Source of the DNA: Ampullaceana balthica
Lineage: Eukaryota; Mollusca; Gastropoda; Lymnaeidae
Reading direction: 5' to 3'
Assembly (NCBI GenBank): GCA_944989445.1
Contig: CALYLW010000133.1
Coordinates: 607,001-671,000, forward strand
DNA length: 64,000 nucleotides
A program made the position numbers and the translations under genes. Numbering within the stretch: the first letter of the stretch is position 1; each line of letters begins with the position of its first letter. Under the pieces are notes generated by a model, which had not been told where the DNA came from, made no database searches, and worked only from the letters and a program-made list of their open reading frames with translations. This document shows positions 12,701-21,999 of the stretch, piece by piece.

Positions 12701-15700
12701 TTTAAACAGCTTTAAAAATAATTTCCCAAAAATTTGTGAAACATTTGAATTAGACTTATGTCAAAATAGCACGAAATGCATATCTCCTGACTGTGTGAAT
12801 AAATCTGAATTGGATACAGCAGGGCTGATATCGAAGGATCATGAATGGTTTGACAAATCGTGTTAACACCTGCCAATATTTCACTCAAATTGTGAAACAT
12901 CAGGACATAAAATGTTGCGACAAAGTACCAAGCTCATATTTCAACATTTTTACCTTCGAGATTCTTTCCTCCTCTAATCCCAATCAACCAAACAACTGAT
13001 GGACTTAGAGCTTCAGAAAGAGCAGATGCAGATTCTCATAACTCTCGGAGAGTTATGTACATTGGCCAAAACTCAATAAGCCTTGGAGAAACAAAGATGA
13101 CTTATATGAAATGTTTTTGGCTTGCCCTGTATTTCTCATCTCTGTTGAAAAAATTAACTAAGGATCAGCCTTATGTATTGATGTTTGATGAAACATTGAA
13201 AAAAAAACCTAAAAAACATAACATATCATTATTACATGGAATTTGTTATTAAATAAGTAATTTCTGTTTTTTTTTAAATTTGCCGCGACGTCGGGTTTTT
13301 AGTCTTGAATTTTTCTATTATGGTCTTGAAAAAGTCTTGAAATAGTCTTGAATTTTTTTGCTGAAAAAAAGTGGGAACCCTGACTCTCCTTAACTTTTTG
13401 GGGCACAAACTCTCAAATTTGATGACATTATGTCGAGATCAACAGGAGTTTTCAAAGTACAACCATATGATCTTTATTGTCCATCTTTGCAGACCAGCTT
13501 ACTTGATCGAATTTTCAAAGTATGTCACTTATATGCATCACAAACAATATTGAAGAAACATGCAGGAGCTCTGGGTCAGGAGAATGTGCCCACACAAACT
13601 GTTGAAGAATCAACTCGTATAAAAAGGATCCATCCTTTGATAATCGCTTCTAGAAGGCAAAGAGAACCCATGGGGCAGTTATTGCCAGAAGAGAAAATGC
13701 ACGTACAAAGGCTGTTGAGTTGCTAGATGAGGATGAGTTGATCTGTCTGCAATTATCCTTTCAGGAAACGATGATGGTAAAAGATTGATGTCAGTCGTAA
13801 CTATGGATGAAAAATTCACTTCACCATTGTAAAATGATGTCCAGTGAATATTTTTGAACATAATTCACGGGACCAAAATAAACAGATTCAATATAGCACA
13901 AGAGTTAATCACATAATTTGTCAATCTAGTCTTTTTTTAGTCAAATTGTTTTGTTTCCTTTTTATTATTTAATCACTGGGTGAGGTCAAGTTTCGATAAT
14001 CTTCTTCTTATCCTGTGTCAATAGATTGCATAATCGGAAGATTATCTAAAACTTGACCTCACCCATTGTAAATGAAAAGATAGATAAATGATGTGTATTA
14101 TATAATTGTCTAGTCTAATTTATACAATTTTTGTTTTCAAATTTTAAATGTAAGTTGCAAGTTTTATTTTATTCTTCATTAACCTTTGAAAATATTGTTT
14201 GTACGTTAGACCTGAATTTTATTTAGGCTAACTTCAATTTCTCAGACACAAACTTATTCAATTGTATTGCTTTTTCATTTGTGTATAACAAATTATATAT
14301 ATATACTGCGTATCACCCATTAAAATGACGGAAGTTTTCAGCTGAAATCTATTTATTACACTTTTTTAGGGCGCCTGCGGCGCAGACCTATTACAAAAGC
14401 CAAACTAACTTGTCCTTGTTTGATAAATACGAAATATTAAACTTTCTAAAATGTACGCATATTATTTTATAATAGGGGTTGTAGGGCGCCTAGGGCACCC
14501 CCTTTGTTTTTTGATTTTATAATTAACCATCATCAAATCCTCTTTTTACATTGTTCCCTTTTCCAAAATTAAAATATGAGCTAAAACAATGACGTCATAT
14601 AATATTTTTGTACAGCGCATCTTTAATTTGCATACATTTTGATGCATTGGTGCAGTAATTTGGTGCGCTGCTTTCTAAAATTAGTAGCGTCACGGACAGA
14701 CACTACAGATGTGACATTGCAAATTATATTGTTTAATATATATGTTGTTAATTTTTTTTTAAATTTATTTATTTGTCTTCATTTTTAACAGCTTGCCAGA
14801 AGACATGCACTTTGGGATATGCCCATAATTTTGAATTTTCTTGTGATGCTGCAACTCTAAATTCCTCATTTGTCACCTGGAGAGCTCATTCATCAAACCC
14901 AGATGGCATAGTTCTATTAAATAAGTGTACTCGTTCAGTGTGTCTGGCAACTGGTTCTTTTGATGGGGTATTTTCAGCTTCAGCAACAATGGACCAATCA
15001 TTTTCAATCATTGTAAACAGCATTTTATCTGGAAATTTGACTACAACCAATTTAACTACTTTGAAATCCTTGACAAAACTTGAATGTGCAAGTGAGAAAG
15101 CAGTTGTAAGTGTATGCGACACGCTTGATGTTTATGGTAGGATACATTTCATTTTATTATCAAAAAATTTAGGGAAAGCATACTTGATGGCAATACAAAT
15201 TTATACTGTAAGAAAAATTTATCTTAAAATATATATTAATTTTTTAAGGAATAAAAGTATTTGCCACTTTTTTTCTTGCACTATCTCTATATTTTCATTC
15301 TTAATACTTTCATAAAAAATATCATACATTTATTAAAGCATATCACCTTTTTTTATGATCACATATTTAATAGTCACAGTTTATTTTGGATTTCAAATAT
15401 TTAACCTATACATTTAAATATATCTTAATCTGACATATTATTTTTAAAAGTTAATTTAATGAAATTTGAAGAATGTGAATTTAAAATTTTTATATTATTA
15501 TTATTTTAATTTTTTTTAAATAATGGAATAAGTTAACTTAAAATTTAAGTTAGTTATGAAAATTTATGTTTACAACAACCCGTAATATAAAAATAAATAT
15601 GTTTATTTCAGCTGATGCAAAAATAACTAAACTATCAGTTAGCAATAACAATGACACAAAAATTATTGCAAACCTGGGAGACAAAGTTCTCATTGAATGT

Positions 15701-17321
15701 CTCGCCAGTGGCTTCCCCAGCCCCAATTTGCTGATTGGTAAAAATGGCTCTTCATTGACAGCTGTCAGCCCTGGGCAAAGTTTGAATGTCACTCTAAACA
15801 CGTGTCTTGATGCTGCAACCTATGTGTGTCGGGCAGAAACCCATAATACTGTTGATGAAAAGGGAATAGATGTATTTATAAATTGTTAGTGCATATATGT
15901 TCTTATTAACTTTAATTAACATAAACAAAAATAGAATCATTAATGTCCTTTTATATACAGGCAGAGTTATTTTCTTAAGATTATGTATATATGAGTTTGT
16001 AAGGTAAAATATATTTTTAAAATATTTATTCCAAGAGGACTTGAAATAAGTAATACTTTTAAGGCATCTATTTATTAATTTAATGCATTATTCTTGTCTT
16101 TCTTTACCTATGGAATTTTGATCTCGAACTAATTTCAATTATTTGAAGTGGAATATGTCACAATTTTAACATAAATAAATGTAAATGAGGAATATAAACC
16201 ATTATTTATTTATTGTTTTTAAATTATAAAGAGAATGCCTCTTCTGTACATATTATTCTGCATGACATTTGAAAGTGAGGCTGTAAATAGAAATAGAAAT
16301 CAGCTACTTCTATGTCTAAATTAAAATTTACTCTTAACTCAATAGGCAAAGGTCATCAAGTAACAATGAGAAGAGTCAACAAATTTTATATCATAAGTAC
16401 TTATGATAAACTCAGTCTTGTTAATTTTTACTGTATCACTGACATTGCACACGGTAAACATTTATTTGTAGTTGTTTTTTTTTCTTTCTTTTGTACAATA
16501 TAGTATTATAATTCTTTAAATTTTTTCTTGTATGTATGTTATTAAAGGTCCTCTTCAATTAATGAACACGACAAAAGCTGTAGTAAATGCCTATATTTAT
16601 GACAAGCCGACCATCGCAATCCATGTGTATGGACATCCATCGCCGAAACATTTCAGTTTGAACCGTGCCTCTGGACAGAAAGTTGATAATGCTACAACCG
16701 TCCACAGCATCAGCTACTACAGTGATGAAATTCCCTATGGGGTAGTTAATCTGAAGTTCTATCAGTTGAAAGAGTCTGATTTCACTGATTACAGCTTATC
16801 TTTTGGGAATGGTATTGGCAAGGATACTGTGTACAGTTTTTCTTTGTACAGATGTAAGCATATTGTGATATTGGTTTTAGTTGTATTCTACATTAGACAG
16901 CAAAGCTTTAATATTTATTTACAAATAAATTTAAGATAAACTTCATATTAAAATATATTTCATAGGAGCATCACAAGCACCATTCGACCTTATTTTAATT
17001 TTTGTTACACTTAGATTACTTTTTTATTATAAAATTGCATAACGAAACAAATATTATAATTTTTTTTTATAAATATTTTTTTTTAAATATTTTTTTTTAA
17101 ATTTAAATATTGAAGGCTTTTCTGTTAGAATTACAATAAAAATAAATTTGAATTACATTAGTAGAATATGAAAACAGATATGTATTGTTTTATTTTAAAC
17201 CTACATATATTTATTTTAAATTTTTATAGTGAGTACCTCTACTGCCACAAAATTAACAACATTGGCTACAGTTGGATGTGTGATTTTAAGTGTTGCTGTG
17301 ATGCATTTAAAAGATGTTTAA
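9674..17321 (+). CDS. Gene 1: tail-poor Ig-superfamily membrane protein (355 aa, 6 exons)
   Basis: Exons 9674-9725, 14792-15136, 15612-15884, 16548-16853 and 17230-17321 join without a frame break (52+345+273+306+92 = 1068 nt); an optional sixth exon lies at 16346-16453. All internal junctions are phase 1 with GT/AG borders. The product has a signal peptide (residues 1 to about 17), an Ig-like domain with seven cysteines (18-132), a classical Ig domain with the DAATYVC signature (133-223), a cysteine-free Ig-like domain (224-325), and a C-terminal hydrophobic segment (about 334-350) followed by only HLKDV. It is thus a secretory-pathway surface protein, either single-pass with a minimal tail or GPI-anchored. 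N-glycosylation sequons (NSS, NLT) are frequent. Its exon logic matches gene 2 downstream, so I infer a paralogous receptor family. The ligand and function are unknown. Confidence 0.75.
10144..11224. mobile_element. Foldback element 1 with 84-bp palindromic TIRs
   Basis: The left end (10144-10227) and right end (about 11142-11224) are inverted copies differing at only a few positions. Each end is itself built of repeated palindromic cores (TTATCCCCAGAATTCTGGGG). The interior holds a tRNA-like B box (GGTTCGATTTTC, about 10329-10340) followed by a T/A-rich tract. There is no coding capacity. The open frame at 11077-11337 runs through the right arm and is incidental. Confidence 0.8.
11456..12468. 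mobile_element. Foldback element 2, related interior but different TIR
   Basis: The left arm (about 11460-11513) and right arm (about 12401-12467) are inverted and built from CCGTGCGAATAATG / CATTATTCGCACGG palindromes. The right end alone contains a perfect 14-bp-arm hairpin at 12411-12447. The interior has a consensus B box GGTTCGAATCC (11799-11809) followed by a T-rich tract, as in foldback element 1 about 230 bp upstream. Confidence 0.7.
12550..12645. mobile_element. Partial GGGGCCGTCC MITE
   Basis: GGGCCGTCCATAAAGTAAGT followed by CACGCTCC and a GGGGGGAGGGG tract matches one end of the family seen at 4605-4855. The opposite end is not found, so this is a truncated copy. Confidence 0.5.
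13050..13790 (+). pseudogene. Decayed transposase-like fragments
   Basis: Short open frames (13055-13252 and 13430-13726) carry peptide pieces such as YVLMFDETLK and a later basic, charged stretch. The FDE(S/T)L segment resembles a motif in some DNA-transposon transposases, but the match rests on a few residues. The frames are broken and no start or splice context is visible. It lies inside intron 1 of gene 1, so a host gene is unlikely. Confidence 0.3.
13977..14065. repeat. Compact hairpin, about 27-bp stem
   Basis: TGGGTGAGGTCAAGTTT (13977-13993) is the exact reverse complement of 14049-14065, and GATAATCTTC (13995-14004) pairs with GAAGATTATC (14037-14046). It looks like a very small foldback MITE. 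Confidence 0.75.
14290..14745 (-). mobile_element. Inverted Helitron-like block
   Basis: Reads as the reverse complement of the GGCGCC-containing sequence at about 1680-2080 and 55440-55785, including GACGTCAT and GTATTTATCAAAC-type segments. It carries paired GGGCGCC motifs. It lies just upstream of gene 1 exon 2 and carries no coding sequence. Confidence 0.5.
14792..15136 (+). CDS. Gene 1 exon 2, Ig-like domain D1
   Basis: Encodes residues 18-132, starting ACQKTC. A B-strand-like FEFSC is followed by VTW, the Cys-Trp spacing of Ig folds, and there are seven cysteines in all. Sequons NSS and two NLT are present. Phase 1 in and out (345 nt); donor TATG|GTAGG. A hydrophilic, cysteine-rich first domain suggests a ligand-facing position. 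Confidence 0.75.
15612..15884 (+). CDS. Gene 1 exon 3, canonical Ig domain D2
   Basis: Residues 133-223. Shows LGDKVLIEC (B strand) and LDAATYVCRAET (F strand), the clearest Ig signature in gene 1. An NVT sequon lies between. Acceptor TTTATTTCAG, donor AATT|GTTAGT, phase 1-1, 273 nt. Confidence 0.85.
16346..16453 (+). CDS. Gene 1 candidate cassette exon (36 codons)
   Basis: A 108-nt block between CTCAATAG and G|GTAAAC is open and phase 1-1, so it can be included or skipped without changing frame. It would encode a segment beginning CKGHQVTMRRVN and containing NFYCITDIAH. The donor is weak (GTAAAC) and the segment does not form a complete domain, so it may be an alternative exon or chance. 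Confidence 0.35.
16548..16853 (+). CDS. Gene 1 exon 4, cysteine-free Ig-like domain D3
   Basis: Residues 224-325. After the split Cys codon at the junction there are no cysteines. The end keeps an Ig-like F-G rhythm: LKESDFTDYSLSFGNGIGKD, with Tyr after Asp-Phe and an N-G-I-G turn. Similar cysteine-poor domains alternate in gene 2. 306 nt, phase 1-1. Confidence 0.75.
16946..17145 (+). repeat. Intron block duplicated at 20503-20705
   Basis: From TTAAAATATATTTCATAGGA through TTTTCTGTTAGAATTACAAT this gene 1 intron sequence is repeated with small differences at 20503-20705. Both copies are in direct orientation, 3.5 kb apart. Confidence 0.75.
17230..17321 (+). CDS. Gene 1 exon 5, membrane anchor and stop
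   Basis: Encodes an S/T-rich stalk, then LTTLATVGCVILSVAVM and HLKDV before TAA at 17319-17321. The hydrophobic stretch is about 17 residues. The charged last residues favour a transmembrane helix over a GPI signal, but GPI anchoring cannot be excluded. A good donor (AAGT|GTAAGT, about 17335) just after the stop and an acceptor TTGACAG at 17521-17527 suggest a spliced 3' UTR. Confidence 0.7.
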
Positions 17322-17836
17322 CTCAATTATAAAGTGTAAGTATTTATTAACATTATAATTATATTGTCAATTAGTCCTATTAAATATCAAAATGTTCTAC
17401 CCTATTTGCTGATTGGCCATTGTGGACACCATGAGAGAATATATTTTTAAATCTATAAGTACATACCATTTAGTTTAATGTTTTTACTAAAATAAATATC
17501 CCATTTTTAATTTTTTAAAATTGACAGTCCACAGATGATGGAAGCTAAAAAGTTGATTCCAGAGATACATATTCGTCCAAAAAGATAAGGCAATTTTTAA
17601 AATATAGAATGATAGTCTGAAAAAATGTATAATATTTCATTACTTGTCTTGAACTTTTCTACCTCTTTTTAAGTATGTAAGTAATAAAAAAAAGTTAGTA
17701 TTATTATTTTTTTGATATTTGTATTTATTTTTCATTACTTCTTTTTTGTTTAAGTAATTTGTTTATTTATCTAATTGAATGATGCATAAAACGCTTGTAC
17801 TGTGAAAACTAATGTCAGAGATTATATGTTTTAGAG

Positions 17837-18035
17837 CAGTTGTTCTCAACCTTTTTTGGGTGGTGAGCCTTTTTTATAAAAGCCATGTGACCCACAACCC
17901 ACATGAAATTTACAAAAGTCATTTTCAATTAAAAAATTTAGCAAATAGAGCAAATGTGCATTATAGTGAATATTTTTAGTCGACAGTTGACTACCCCCAG
18001 AAAATCGGTCGTGACCCACAAGTTGTGAACCGCTG
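17837..18035. mobile_element. Small hAT MITE with 8-bp TSD
   Basis: Ends CAGTTGTTCTCAACC and GTTGTGAACCGCTG are inverted. The perfect direct repeat TTTTAGAG flanks it (17829-17836, 18036-18043). The same terminal motif bounds the larger hAT element at 30757-32167. Confidence 0.8.
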
Positions 18036-18043
18036 TTTTAGAG

Positions 18044-19947
18044 ACTTCATTTTATAGTTCAGCTAATGTCAAAATAACGACCCTTTAGTTAACAATGAAA
18101 ATATTGACTTTAAATCATGGAGACATCATTTACTTTATGAAAATGAGAATTCACACTTAACTAGATACCTAGTTTTAAAAATAAGTGTTTGTATTGAATT
18201 TAAATTTGTTATTGTTTTTTTTTAAAGTTTGCAAAAACATTTTTGTCACTTGAGAAGAATTTGAACCAAAAAAAGAATATTAAAGATGTTTTTGACTTTT
18301 CAAAACAGTTTTCTCAAAATTAATATTTAAATAGAATTATTTAAGTATACAAAGTTTTCACTTTCCTCAGTTAAATTAATGACATAGAAATTGATCAGAA
18401 TCTTTTTTTTTAAAATGTAATTCATTTTTTTTAAAATTTTATTTACAAAAAAAAATTAAAAAATTAAGGGCTTATTTTTGTCATAAGAATTTATTTGATG
18501 TGATTAATGTTTCAGTTCTTATATATTCTAAAACTAATCTTTGCAATGCATTTTACAGTTTTTGATCTCAGAAAAATATTGATATTCTTATATCAATATG
18601 AACAAGATATTCACCCACGCCATGATTGCAGCTCTCTTAATTTAAGCTTATATATGACTATAAATTGGTTTTATAACCTTGTTAAGGCCAGTTTTTTTTA
18701 ATCTTACACATTAAATTATTGTTATATTTTTTATATTTAACAAAAAATGTTTACATTTTACATAAATAAATGTTAGAATTTAAAATTAAAAATATGAAAA
18801 AATAAAAATAAAATAGTCAAACCCTCATTGGTATTACACCACACTTTTTATGAGTTATGAGATTGATTCAAACCAAATAATTGCCATTTATTTATAAAGC
18901 ACCTTATTCATCATCATTCTTCTGGCCAATAACATTTAAAAGAATACCTTATATTAAAGAAAACAATTTAATATAAACAAATTAAAATCTTACTTGTTTA
19001 AAAAAAATATATAACTAGTTAATTTTTTCTTCATTTATAAATGTATTACAAACAAAATATCTTGTATAATTTAACAAAAAAAATTTTTGAATGTTTTTTT
19101 GGTAACTGCAAATGGTTAAAAAAAATGTTTGCTGCATAATCAATGATATTTATATTGCAAATATTAAGACAAGGAGTGTAAATATTTTGTTCTTCAAAGA
19201 TATCCACTCAGTTTTGGTCTTAGCAATGGCGGAGCCCTATGCGGCTTAGTATTTGTAACGGATTGCCCGGGGCCCTGTCTGATAGGGATAAGGAATTAAA
19301 TAGGATAATAAGAGAAAATGAAAGTTATGCCTGGCCTATGAAAGTGCGGGGTCTGCTGTGGTGGCATAGGTTGCAGTGGCCTAAGACTGGCCTGTACCCA
19401 CTGCTTTCATTTTTCATTTTAAGGCGTTATTGTACAAGCCTATCAAATCTTAATTCAAACTCCAAAAATGAATTGGGTTTTAGCAATAATCTTGACTCAT
19501 TACCAAACAAATTCGAGTGTGTAAAAGTTTATGATGAAATCTTTTTCTGAATATTAATTGTTGTGCTAACTTGTAAGTTTGTACATATTACTTTTCAATA
19601 TTTGATTGTTGTAATGTGTTTTAATGTTGTTAAGAACATAATACTGATTTTCTTAATTTTCTAAAAAAATATTTAGTTAAAACATATTTAAGAAATTCTT
19701 TAATAAAGTAAGTAATAATTTATACAATATAATGTATTTTCGTTTTGAAACAGGATAAAAGTAATATAAGGGAAAGGAAAATGTTTGTTAGGGTAACATT
19801 TTTGTAAATTACATAACCATTAAAGAAATTTAAGTAACAGATCAATAGTTTATAAATTAACTTTTATATAACTGTAAACATTCAAAATTCAAAATTATTA
19901 ATAGTTTCTAATTAATATTTGTTTATATATAATTATATCTATATATA
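18044..19947. other. Intergenic AT-rich stretch
   Basis: Extremely AT-rich, with poly-A and poly-T runs. One higher-GC island at about 19220-19400 holds an open frame (19239-19550) whose peptide is unlike anything I recognise. The island looks like an inserted repeat fragment and has no signal peptide or splice context. Confidence 0.4.
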
Positions 19948-20170
19948 GCGGCTGGGTAGCAAAGTCAGTAGTGTGCTTGCCTCACAAAGCTGAGGGTCGT
20001 GGGATCGAGCCCATGCAAAGCCACAATATAAATGATACACTAAGAAAGTCCTCCGCTGAACCCTGGAAGGGAATAGGGGCACCCGCCAGGTATAAACAAG
20101 CCCCAAGTAAGCTCTAATGGAAACATTAGGGATCCCCTACGACCTTCGGGTTATGGGACTTTCTTACTTA
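19948..20170 (+). mobile_element. SINE family A, plus copy
   Basis: Starts GCGGCTGGGTAGCAAAGTCA, with a tRNA-like head and a B-box-like GGGATCGAGCC, and ends GGGTTATGGGACTTTCTTAC. A second, inverted copy lies at about 21724-21995. The multicopy structure and tRNA-like head support a SINE. Confidence 0.7.
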
Positions 20171-20502
20171 CATCTATATATACATTAAGTGCATTAAGAG
20201 TTAAAATCTTAATTAGAAGTAGATGTACATATTAGAAATACTTTAAATGATACAAAACAAGTACCTAAATTGAATAATTAAAATACTTATCTTTATTATA
20301 TCAGCTGATTAAATAAATGTTCTTTAGCTTTAAGTCATATTGTGTTATAATAACATTTTTAAAAAAAAATTGTAAATAAAAAATTTATTTGAAACTATTT
20401 GTTTTATACTGTATTGAATTGATCAATAAGAAATGAGTTGCATGAAGAAATAAAAAATAGGTTTGCAATTTATATTATTTATATGATTATTTAATATGAT
20501 TA

Positions 20503-20705
20503 TTAAAATATATTTCATAGGAGCAAAACACCATTCAACCTTATTTTTATTTTTGTACTCTTAGATTACTTTTTTATTATAAAATTGCATAAAGAAAAAA
20601 ATATAATTACACTGTATTATTATTTTTGAAAATTTTTGTATTTTATTTATTTATCTATTTTTTTTAAATTTAAATATTGAAGGGTTTTCTGTTAGAATTA
20701 CAATA
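20503..20705 (+). repeat. Duplicate of gene 1 last-intron block
   Basis: Matches 16946-17145. The copy is cut by the SINE that begins at about 20709. Upstream, 20428-20500 (AAGAAATGAGTTGCATGAAG...) is repeated again at about 20957-21030, so the duplicated sequence flanks the SINE. No copy of the membrane-anchor exon is found after it. Confidence 0.7.
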
Positions 20706-20708
20706 TAT

Positions 20709-20955
20709 ATGGTGGTCGAGTGGCAGCGCACTCGACTGGCGTACCGATGGTTATGAGTTCGAATCCATGTGAAAGTGTCCCTGAGTCACCCAGCTCCGAA
20801 TGGTTACCTAACACTAGTTAGGCGGCTGGGTAATGCGTGGAACCCTTATAGCCGAGGCCTGTGAACGCTGCATCACTTGCCAACAGATCATCCGTCATGG
20901 TCTGTGGACGCATTAATCTTCTGTATAGAAGGAGCATCTGTATAGATAAGATAAG
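20709..20955 (+). mobile_element. tRNA-derived SINE family B
   Basis: Head GGTGGTCGAGTGGCAGCGCA with B box GAGTTCGAATCC (20755-20766), then a body and the tail CTTCTGTATAGAAGGAGC ... GATAAGATAAGATA. The tail matches the 3' end of the LINE at 27385-27427. A second copy is at about 48801-49083. Confidence 0.8.
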
Positions 20956-21723
20956 ATATAAGAAATGAGTTGCATGAAGAAATGAAAAAAAAGGTTTACA
21001 ATTAGTCTAATTTATATGATTATTTAATTGGAAATTTAAGCAAGTTAGTCAGAAACATGAACATTATGTATTCCATACAATATTTTTAAATTAATGTTTA
21101 AAATGAAAAATAATCTACAGGTCTTTTTCTATAACATAGTTTGCAAGAATAAGAAACATATAACATAGCTGACTTATACTCCACACTTATTTTATTATTT
21201 TCATTTGTAGCTTTTCTGAAAAATTCACATATACAAATGGTAGCATTTTGTTACTCATTTTCTTTATAAGATGTACTCAAAAAAGTTAAAATTAATGTGC
21301 TCTTTCAATTGCTTCAATCGTTTTATGAAAAATTATACTGTAATTTTAAAAGAAAAAAAAGATTAAAGATGAATGTATGATTTCAAATCATTATTTCAGT
21401 GGTTGAACTTTAACCTACAAAGTTCTACAATTGTGGTTACAATATAATAGTACATTAAATTGTATTATAGCCCTTTTCCATTAAAATTTTGAAAGATTTT
21501 AATTTTTTTATTGAAGATTATTAACTTTTTTACAATTTTAACTTCATTAGTTTTTAAATGTGGTTTGTACATTAAACAATTATTAAGGCTATACCCCAAT
21601 AAAACTGTGTAAAATAAATACATAGAACAGCTTCATCACTGACTCTTTGAAGAATGATAAGGCTTGCATTTCTTTTTAAAAAATGTACTAGGATTTTATT
21701 ATTATAATTTTTTTTAAAGAGGG

Positions 21724-21995
21724 AAGTAAGTAAAAAGTAAGTCCCATGACCGATGGTCGTAAGGGATCACCAATGTTTCCATTACAGCTTACTCATGGTC
21801 GTAAGGGATCCCTAATGTTTCCATTAGAGCTTACTCAGGGCTTGTTTATACCTGATGGGTGCCCCAATTCCCTTCCAGGGATCAGTGGAGGACTTTCTTA
21901 GTGTATCATTTATATTGTGGCTTAGCGTAGGCTCGATCCCACTCCCCTCAGCTTTGTGAGGCAAGCACACTACTGACTTCACTATCCAGCCGAAT
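21724..21995 (-). mobile_element. SINE family A, minus copy
   Basis: Reverse complement of the 19948-20170 element: AAGTCCCATGACCGATGGTC at the left and TGACTTCACTATCCAGCCG at the right. The segment GATGGTCGTAAGGGATC is partly repeated within it, so this copy has a small internal duplication. Confidence 0.7.
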
Positions 21996-21999
21996 TGGG

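Larger units (their letters stand above)
9726..14791 (+). other. Gene 1 intron 1, about 5 kb, repeat-filled
   Basis: The intron starts GTAAG and ends ATTTTTAACAG. It contains two foldback elements (10144-11224 and 11456-12468), a partial GGGGCCGTCC MITE (about 12550-12645), transposase-like remnants (about 13050-13790), a hairpin (13977-14065) and an inverted Helitron-like block (about 14290-14740). Confidence 0.65.
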
